A stretch of 64,000 nucleotides of DNA from Spirometra erinaceieuropaei (lineage: Eukaryota; Platyhelminthes; Cestoda; Diphyllobothriidea; Diphyllobothriidae). Under the pieces are notes generated by a model. That model did not search any database. It had not been told where the DNA came from and saw nothing but the letters and a program-made list of their open reading frames with translations. Numbering within the stretch: position 1 is the stretch's first letter; each line of letters opens with the position of its first letter. Below are positions 55,480 to 64,000 of this stretch, piece after piece. The stretch is taken from assembly GCA_902702965.1 (NCBI GenBank), contig CACRXP010000010.1, positions 2,169,934-2,233,933 of the forward strand. The letters are read 5' to 3'. A program made the position numbers and the translations under genes.

Positions 55480-58400
55480 CACTCCAAATGTGGCAGGATA
55501 AAATAAGGTCGGCTCGAGGCTCGAATAGATGAGAATGCTAGTAAGGCCACACCCCGAAGGAGACATTACAGCCCGACCCTCAATCTTGCGAAGGAGCGTG
55601 GTGTAAGTCAGTCAGCAGCCTTCTAGACTACAGCTCTTAACTCATCCGATTTATTATAGTGCGTTAATTTAACATGGAGATGGATTTCTAAGTGTCGGCT
55701 TCACTCTTTCTATCGTCTCCAACGCACCAGTTGATTGGGCCAGCCTTTTTGTTCATAGTTGATGGCTGGCAGAGCTAAACAGTCCGTCTACGTGTGTCAC
55801 ATGCAAGACCTGATCCCAGCTTCATGAATCAGACCATGTCGAGTGACAGGCTTCTCACGTAAGTTAGATGCGCATATCCTTGTAAGACTCGGAAAGGCAG
55901 GTTTGTTTTACAGGGATAGAAAAAAGGACAAACGGGAAAGAGACTGAAGACGTAGCGACGAAAATTTAGCGCGATTCTTCTTTGATATTTACAGCCGGGA
56001 ATGGTGAATTGTGTCCGGACACGACGCAGCAACCGGTGGATGTCATACTCCCTAGACCGCAACCTTAATCTCCGAGTGTTTCCCTTCTCCTTCTGGTCCG
56101 CCGAACTTATGTGCGTTCACTGACGCTTCTTGTTTAACCCTCCTCCATCTTTACATACTCCTTAATAAACCGTTTAAATTCTAGAATTTCCTTAGTTGCC
56201 CGTTTGAGATACTGTTAAGCCGTATGATGCTGAGATCAAAAATTAACCGTTCAGAAAGGAAGAAACCAACCCTTTCTCTACCCTGTTCCACCAAGACGAC
56301 AGACGTTGACCCAGAGCCGATCCCTACGACAGAGGGACGGGACGGTCCGCCTACTACATCCTTACACGCAACATTTCGCTCGACATACCGGAACTGACAA
56401 AGCGCAAAGCACGTACATACATGGTAGCGCATACGCCGCTTTATCATACAGAAGTGTATTGGCATTGCTGTCGTTGAATTTTTATCGTAGTTGTGCATTT
56501 TGGGAATTTTCGTCTGAAAATTTGCCCAGTTCACGACAGTCTTAAGCATAAAAGTCTTTGGGCGTTGGGAATAAAAAACGACGAACAAGCAATCTGTTCG
56601 ATTTGTAAATGACCATGCGAGTTGTGGACCGCCCGTATGCTCATACGTTGCATGCCGGGTTAATTGGTGCCCAACTCCACCTTTAAAGTGTGTCTGTCCT
56701 ATAAGATAGTCATAGTACCAAAAACGTATGCAATGGCGGTCCATAATCGTCATAATATAGTACCACCATAGAAACTTATAGCCTTTTATGAGGAAGTAGG
56801 CGTGCTCAAACCTCTACGTCATTCTAGCACAGTTACTGATTGCCTTCGAGAGCTTTGTTATCGGTTACGGAAACCTGCTTATAACAATCTGGATCAATTA
56901 AAGGCCGTTTGACTATCTAACACCCTCGAGTGGCAAACAGTTAGGCTACAGAGAAAATTCCGTCTTCTCGAGGTTCCTGTCCTACGACTCAACGCATATC
57001 CAGTGTAACTCCTTGTCAGAAGTGGCATGCGTAGGTCGACTGGACATTTAATTCAGATCTCCTAGTGGTTTTTAGACTTGTAAGGCTCGAACTCTATTAG
57101 TGAAGACTGATCGAGTTGGGTAGGTTCGGAGACAAACTGTCATGCAAGTGGATGCTGTGCGATAGATCAATGCGGTCAATATAATATTGACACATATGAG
57201 TAAATGACATCAGTGTCTCGTCCTTTTTGACTTGAAGATAGAGTATGCTCAGGCATTTCGAGAGGCAAAGGCGAAGGCCGCGTTAATGGTAACCATCGTA
57301 TTACGTGATCATCTCGTTTCTACTTCCACGCGCATCCGAAGTTGGCGGCCAAATGTAAAGCGGACGTCCTCCAGGCATATTAGAAAAGCAAGAGCGGGGG
57401 GCTAGTCAAACTGTGACTTACGGTCACAAATGCCAGATATTATAATTCAGGTCAGGTGTTTGGAAGGGCAACGTTTGACTGCAGTCAGGAACAAGAGCAA
57501 AGAAGTCTCAACTGGCTGGTCAGATTAATCGTCTTGAAAATGAAGAACGCCCCTAGCCTGAGTACCCAATGCAACCGCTCGCGTGATCAGCCACTAAGGT
57601 GTTAATGGAGCGAATAAATACGGCTAAAGCGTGGGAAATTATCCGATAGCAAAGTGTAGGGTGAAGCAGGGGCTGTGTTTTGAGGATTATTATTGTTCAG
57701 CCGCGCATCCTTTAAAAGGTCATCAGTAATTTTGAATCCACGAAGAGAACTATTGGTAACCCTTACTGTCCTTCACCCTCACCCTACTGTCCCATGTGGG
57801 TAACACTAACGCATTAGAACACTCATGAATTTCCCTTTTCGGCACTCGCTGCTGTCTATAGGCGTCAATGTCGCTACTGACCTCTATCATAAGCCGACTG
57901 GTCCATGTTACAGAAAGCACACAAGCGGAAGCAGACAAGAGATGAGTACCGGTCTTCCTTCGCACATGTGTGGACCTTCGCAAAAGCTACGTGAGCACGT
58001 TATTGCCCCATTGGCTGTTCTAGAAATGGAGGATAAGCCTGATGATAGAACACTCATGCTAATGAGAACCGTGCTTTCGAAATTAGATGTGCCTGGGCGC
58101 GGTCTCCAACAGCGGAACGCATAAAGGTATTTAAAGCCTGTTGCACATAATCACTAGATGTGTGCCGGGCCTATCGTTAAAACTGGGACACTTGTGGCAG
58201 AAGTCTTTGAGGAACCTGCTAAACCCAGAATAAGCCGACCCTAGAGGCCAAGGACTCTGTCTAATGGCAATGGTCAATAGCTCAGAAACAGTTTTGTGTG
58301 CCGGCGCAAATGATGCCATGGTTATCGTCAAAACTACGCTTCCGTACGAATTTTCGCACAGTTCATTCTGTGCGCTAATTTTGTGCAAAAAAATCTGTAC

Positions 58401-60940
58401 ATGGACAGCCCCAGAGGTTACCTTTTTACACAATTATTTCTGCCGACTTTCACTGCTATACTATCCTCTATGTGTGTGAATTGGGTGTAAGTATTTGACT
58501 CGCGATGTTTATTTATTTAGTTGATATTCTGTACACAAATGGTTCGGTCCTATGTGCTCGGTAGCGAATTATTAAGAATACTAATGGGACGCAACAGTGT
58601 ATATGCATAGGTGTAAACCGATAAAGTCGGAGTAGAGGTTGGCTTAATGTGATTGCTAGTCATCCACCTCAATAAATTTTCCCTTAGAAGCGAAATATGG
58701 AACGAGTTAGCCGGCCTGGACCAAAGAGCTGAATAGAAAAGTTGAGCCAGCTTTTCTTAAATCAAGTGACGGTAAAAGATCGAATTTGATGAATAAAAAT
58801 AGCAGAACAAGGAACGAACCAAGTGGAAAGAGGTACCCGGCCCATAAAGTGCGCCGACATTTCGACTGAAACAAACACCGTAACCCTTATTCTAGTGGGA
58901 AACTTATTTAAACTTAAAAGAACATCGTTTATCTAAGACTACTGCGGCTGTTTTTAGCAGAACCGGATACAACCCGCCGGAACTTTTGTTCGTAACTACA
59001 AAAACTGCTTCTCTCAGTATTTTATTTGTACTAACGACTTTCTCTGAGCGAACTTAAGCAGTGCGGTGATTAGTCTCCAGGGGGCGGCCACAAAGAATGT
59101 GTCAATTACGGCCGATGACTCAGTATTTCCCCTATTTGTATTACTACGCCTTACGCTTATGTTGAACCCGGATTCCAGAGGATTAATAAGTGTTATATGC
59201 GGGAATTTAGTTTTATGAAGCTCATTTAAAATTCACAAGGCCTATGCGGCTGAAGAATGAACTAAGAACCTTAAGACCTCACAACAGCGACAGAACATTA
59301 TATCAGTGAGGGTGGGCGCAATTTCATGAAAGAAAAAAAAAGAATCAGATCGTGTATAACCCAGCATACCCGGGTGACACAATAGTGGCAGAAAAATCGG
59401 CGAAATCTCCCATTATACGACATCCAGCTGAACCTCCCGTTTCCTCTTTCGCGTTTGCCTCAGTTATTACAGTGAGAGGAAGACTCGATGCCAATTGCTT
59501 TATCGATATTTCTGTCCTAAGAAGAACTTCAGACAGAGCTTATTCGTAAAAACCTCCAATATTTGGCTAACAACCAATTAAGCAAGAAACCAGGTAGTGG
59601 TCTACTACGTTTTCACTTCTTTCGAGATTCACTTAAGTTTACTGAAGGAAATATGCGCGAGCTTTTAAGTGTCCTAGTAAAAATGCAAAAGTGGGTTGGG
59701 TATATTGAGAAATCACGTGGGCTGGGGCAGTTCGAATGGTGGATTTTGAACTATTTCAGTCCACTTGGTTCCTCTTTACACTTCACCTAATTTTTGCATT
59801 TAAAATAGCATACTCAAAAGCTAATGTCATGATACTTGTAATATCGTTGTCGTAAAGAGAGCGCGATGCACTATAAACACAAATTGAACACTGAAACAAA
59901 TGGCAAAATATACACAATAGTCTTGGTTATAGTTCTGCGTGAGCAAGCAACAGTACAGCAAGCTTTAACATAAAAGTTTTATGAAGTCTGTAACGTCTTG
60001 GCGTCAAGCTGAGTTTTTTGGGGTGTTAAATAACACACGCGAATCTTACCGGAGAAAAAAACTATTGCTGAACGTAGATATATGAAAAGAAACTGTTTTG
60101 GAGTAACGCAACTTCACTGCGCATACATTCAGTTCAGTTAGTCCACTCCGTGACTACATAAAAAGACGTCGACAGAGAAAATCGTCTTATTATCCAATGA
60201 CCCCTTGAATCAAGTGCAAATAGGTCAGTAGGTCAGTATATTTTAAGAGTAATAGGCAATGCCTTTGAAAACCAAAGGAGCGGGCTTCGGAAGACCTTTC
60301 ACTCTTCCAAGGTTTTCTGAATAATATTTTGGAATCCACTGAAGCTATTGTAGTGATCAAAGCATTCCGCCTTGGAAAATGAGCAGATAATCCATTGGTG
60401 TCGACTCATCCCCGGTCTCTTAAAGTTTTGCTGACTAGCAGCTACGAAGCCAGTCTCCTTTTCCCAGGCGATTTAGGATTAAAGGCTCCATCCCAGGTGT
60501 TTTTTTAAACCGGACTTCATTCCAGCGGAACGGCTGAAACGCCGTCGACTAGTTCTTGAACTAAGAAAGAGGCTCAGCGAGAGGTGGAAGTTTTGTTATA
60601 CACAACAACCAAGTAGAACGACGTCCGTCACTCTTCTTTTGGACAGGTCAGGCCCGAATGACCACGCAGCTGACATATTAAGTGAAGGCGCCAACCAAAA
60701 TGTAACCACATCTTACCTCAACCGGAAATATTAATTCTTATACACCAATGCGCAGAGTTTGCAGTCAAATTTCGAAAAGCTAAGGATCCACCTCTGAGAT
60801 CTATCCCCTGACGTTATCTTTTTCACAGAACCCTGATTGAGCCAACACTTGGACGGTCGTGAGATAACCTTGCCTTGTTAACAGATGTTTAGAAGGGGTA
60901 GGAAAGGGCGTCAGGGAGGAGAAGTTTTCACGTACGTGAA
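55480..60940. other. 5.4-kb AT-rich stretch, no gene identified
   Basis: No exon, RNA gene or known transposon protein recognised. The longest open frame of the window (190 codons, 56181-56753, -) lacks domain features. 55730-55820 shares the GGC(A/T)GAGCTAAACAGTCCG segment with 8640-8690 and 39130-39190. A 99-codon frame at 57825-58124 (+) contains an acidic MEDKPDDRTLMLMRTVLSKL and is unassigned. Confidence 0.4.
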
Positions 60941-60970
60941 AAATGGAGTAAATGTGTCCGACAAAACCGA

Positions 60971-61180
60971 TCAATTTTCGTGTATTTCCAAGACAGTCTG
61001 ATCGTCTATTAAGGTGCCGGACTCTCCGAGGCTCGATGTCCTCATGGTTTTCCCACCGCCGGCACGGAACAACACGGCCGACGCCCGCCTGCTGGAGGAG
61101 CTCGAAAAGTTTGCTACGCGGCCGATATCCTGACTTAAACGCGCCTCTAATTGACTGGAGCTCGACCCACGCAAATAGCT
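60971..61180 (-). CDS. Weak exon candidate in a GC-rich patch
   Basis: On the minus strand this patch reads SQLEARLSQDIGRVANFSSS then KTMRTSSLGESGTLIDDQTV and LEIHEN before a stop. It is clearly more GC-rich than the AT-rich flanks and Ser-rich. TCGAGCTCCAG could be its acceptor. The family is unknown, and the other strand is also open here. Confidence 0.22.
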   Translation of the reverse strand, partial: SYLRGSSSSQLEARLSQDIGRVANFSSSSSRRASAVLFRAGGGKTMRTSSLGESGTLIDDQTVLEIHEN

Positions 61181-61339
61181 CAGAACACACTTTCGATGGG
61201 AGTTTTGTGAATACGGAACAGAACTTATTTCTCACTAAACACATCGCGTTTTCAATTAAAGTACGCTACGACCAATAGCCCAACTGCCCTGATCTTGCCT
61301 ATACGAAGTCACAAGACAGCATTGATGATGATCACGTGG

Positions 61340-63450
61340 ATTAATCGCTCTTTTCCATGCCCGAGAAACCCATGAGAGTTAGAAGAAGCCTTTGGCGTGA
61401 GGATTTTGACCAAATTAGGGCTGAGATTTCACGTATTGAGTGGGAATCGGTATTTGTTGTAAGCATACTCGAAGACTGGCGACGGTTCCGAGAAATGATG
61501 TACATGCTCATCGCAAACCACTGTCCGCTTTCATGAAAGAGGTCAACTAACACACCTCGATGGCTTACGTAAGCCTTGAAAAGTGAATTAAATAAAAAGA
61601 AAAGGCTGTGGAGAAAATCGCTTCTGACAGGAGTCCCACATCCATAAGTGCGTACAAAGTTCAAAGAAATCGAGTCAAAGGTCTTATCCTCAGGATAGAA
61701 GAGAATTTCAGCGAGATCTGCTTAACCTTGCAGCGGAGAACAGTAACTTATTCTACGGTTACATCAGGCGGTGGACGCGTAACAAGGACCCAATACCACT
61801 GCTAAAGACTGCTGAAGGCGAAAGCTGATCATCTTTCAGAATTTTGCGGTCTATGTCTGGTAGTGAAGCTGGATTCAACTCATCGGCGAGTGACTTATAG
61901 GACACCACAACTATGGACACCATCAGAACCATGCCCTCAATGAACTGAACGGAGTTGAAGAAGCTAAAAGAATCAGCATCACGGGGTCCCGATGAGATTC
62001 TGGCAAAGATTTTGAAGGAACTCGCCCGAGAGTTGGCTAAACCCCCTCTATGCTTTTCCAGAATCATTCGAGACCGGATATCTGCTACCCGATCCGAAAT
62101 CAGCGTGGATTACGCCACTGTATATTGGCAAAAGTCCGGTCTTTGCGAGCAATTACAGACCGGCCAGCCTCATCTCCATTTGCTGCAAGATTATGGAGAA
62201 ATAATTAAGCAACAATTGGTGCAGTTCCTTGAACAAAACCATCTACTTCCTGATTCCCAGCATGAATTCCAAAAGGCAGGTCCTGTGTCACAAACTTGCT
62301 CTACTGTCTTGAACACTGGATTCGGGCTGTTGATAGAGGACACATGGTGCATGTGGTCTATATCGACTTCAGGAAGGCCTTTGACAGTGTGCCTCACCAT
62401 CGCCTTCTGTGCAAACTCAGCCTTATAGGAGTGCGAGGTAAGCTTCTGATGTGGATTCGAAGCTTTTCATTCGACCGTTCTCAAACTGTCCACTTCAGTG
62501 ACCAGAAGTTTGAGGAGTTTGCCGCTGGGGGTGGTGTTCCCCAAGGCTCCGTTCTTTGATCTACGCTGTTCATTATATGCGTCAACGACCGTGCAAACGA
62601 ACTAGATTACGATGCCACAATGTTCGCTGAAGACATAAAGATATGGAGTACCATACGAAATGAAGTTGACAGAGCGCGATTGCAGACAAACATAGTTCGC
62701 CTCGAGCAATGGTTAAACGACCGGCTTCTACCATTTAACATAAACAAGCGTATGTTCCTACGCGTCAGCGAAACCAGTTCTCTTAACCGCACGGTCTACC
62801 GTCTGACTGGCAAACCACTGCAAGAGGTCGACGCTCAGAAGGACTTGGATATATGGATCACAACCTTTCTTAAGCCTTCGCTGCAATGTTCAAAGGTGGA
62901 CAAGTCGGTGATGTCCATTCTATACCTCGTCAAACGGGCGTTCTCCTCCTTTGATGAGGGCTGCTTCGCCAAGGCCTTCCAAACCTTTGTGCGACCGCAT
63001 CTGGAGTTTGCTATCCAAGCATGGAGACCCTGGACCGCTAAAGACTTCGGCATACTTGAAAAAGTTCAACGGCGAGCAACGAAACTTGCATCTGGGTAGT
63101 GGTCACTACCGTACGAAACATTATTAGCTAATTTTGACCTCTTTCCTTTGAGTTACAGACAGCTAGGTGGGGACCTGATACAACCTTTCCGCATCGTGCG
63201 CAATCAGGACTGCTGCCTCGCATCAGGAGACTTCTTCGAGTTGGCGACTACGACTAACCTGAGAAGCCATCCACTCAAACTGCGTGTGACTGGTGCCCGG
63301 CTAGACACACGAAAGTTCTTCTTCTCCAAAAGAGTGGTTGCAGCTTGGAATGCTTTGCCTGAGGATGTTGTTATGTCGGGATCCGTAGACACTTTCAAAC
63401 GGAGGCTAGATCACCATTGGAGCGCGCATCACAATAACGTCGGACAGTAG
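61340..63450 (+). mobile_element. CR1/Jockey-like LINE, longest copy, decayed
   Basis: In order: a pre-RT region (61355-61950, broken frames), LKESASRGPDEILAKILKEL (61960; compare K...SPGPDGIP...LKEL), VVYIDFRKAFDSVPHHRLLC KLSLIGVRG (62350-62440, motif A), GGGVPQGSVL then a stop (62527), TMFAEDIKIWSTI (62615-62650, motif C), FVRPHLEFAIQAWRPW, LEKVQRRATKLASG then a stop, YRQLGGDLIQ and VVAAWNALPEDVV, ending at 63450. Motif C is FAED instead of FADD, and there are stops in frame, so it is inactive. C-terminal blocks match the copy at 30540-32520. Confidence 0.9.
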
Positions 63451-64000
63451 CCACCTTGATAACCAACGCAGTCAATTTAGTATTACGACGATACTACTGC
63501 CAACATTAAAGTAACGTATGTTTATGTAGTTACTATTTTGGACCACGTCGCACGCCCCTGCTCGCATTCACCAAGATGCTTGCAGACTAAAAATCTTGTT
63601 ACTTTTCCCGTATCTTAGGTGTGCTTCAACTCTCTGCTGCATTTAATCAGTAAGCCCAGTTTATTTGCCTCTAAAACGCATGAAATTATGTGCTCATCTG
63701 TACAGTTTGTGATGTTGGGCTTGCATTTATTTCATGTTACTTCCTTTCAACTTTCTCTATATACTTCCTCTGTGTGTAACAAATAGGGATTTCAGAGGTA
63801 AACACCTACTTTCCCCCAAATGCACTGAAGTGGACCTTACAATTATTCGTCATGTTCTGGCGTGTGTGGTAGGAAACTGTAAAATTCATTAGGGAAAGTG
63901 ATTTGCCTCTACCTAGACTGCAATAAACCAACCTACTGGCCGACGAGAGCATTCATCATATTTATGATAAGAAATGAAAATTCCAAAGGGGATATGAGCA
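63451..64000. other. Right-edge stretch after the LINE, nothing identified
   Basis: AT-rich sequence with no exon or repeat recognised. Confidence 0.4.

Noticed and set aside
56181..56753. 190-codon open frame (-), the longest in the window
   Set aside because: No domain, no splice-site logic, and biased toward aromatic and basic residues as expected from chance in AT-rich DNA.
1..64000. CRISPR arrays, operons or prophage
   Set aside because: No regular spacer-repeat array or bacterial gene layout; splice sites and eukaryotic retroelements dominate.

Overview
The window looks like nuclear DNA of a parasitic flatworm. A tapeworm of the diphyllobothriidean type is my best guess, but this is inferred from repeat and gene families and not proven. 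It is gene-poor and intron-rich. It is packed with decayed flatworm-type retroelements: Penelope-like elements (PLEs) with GIY-YIG endonuclease, CR1/Jockey-like and RTE-like LINEs, and tRNA-derived SINEs. Simple repeats are frequent. No bacterial features (operons, Shine-Dalgarno sites, CRISPR) are present. || The main gene lies on the minus strand from about 23.5 kb down to 3.75 kb. It is the N-terminal half of a TRPM-family ion channel, read as eight exons with consensus splice sites and matching phases at nearly every junction. They give about 650 residues: the Cys-rich N-terminus, the SLOG/LSDAT domain and the TRPM homology region. The transmembrane pore and C-terminus must lie beyond the left edge. 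One frame discontinuity sits at about 16274. The introns, one of 8.3 kb, are full of transposon debris and fold-back elements. An unassigned exon at 28.1-28.4 kb may belong to the same gene or to a neighbour. || A second gene on the minus strand begins at 53.0 kb: a LysM-domain (LYSMD-like) first coding exon with a good donor. A possible terminal exon lies at 49.2 kb, and between them sits an RTE-like LINE that is itself split by a probable solo LTR. A 23-codon signal-peptide-like first exon at 34.55 kb is a weaker candidate. || Mobile DNA by region: SINE and (GTA)n at 1.8-2.5 kb; PLE pieces and fold-backs at 4-14 kb; PLE at 19.4 kb; a near-identical 183-bp duplication at 24.8/26.1 kb; two LINEs in opposite orientation at 28.9-32.5 kb; PLEs at 32.8-39 kb; a three-copy repeat with a large hairpin at 39.7-41.6 kb; tandem repeats at 42.5-43 kb; SINE clusters at 45-47 kb and 53.5-53.9 kb; RTE plus LTR at 50.5-51.8 kb; PLE with inverted repeats at 54-55.5 kb; a large LINE at 61.3-63.45 kb. 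|| The most interesting pattern is that at least nine SINE copies carry, right after the tRNA-like head, a sequence that folds as a hammerhead ribozyme; the copy at 2326-2370 (-) has every core element intact. A second, unrelated hammerhead-like motif recurs in the terminal modules of the PLEs, best at 33972-34015 (+).
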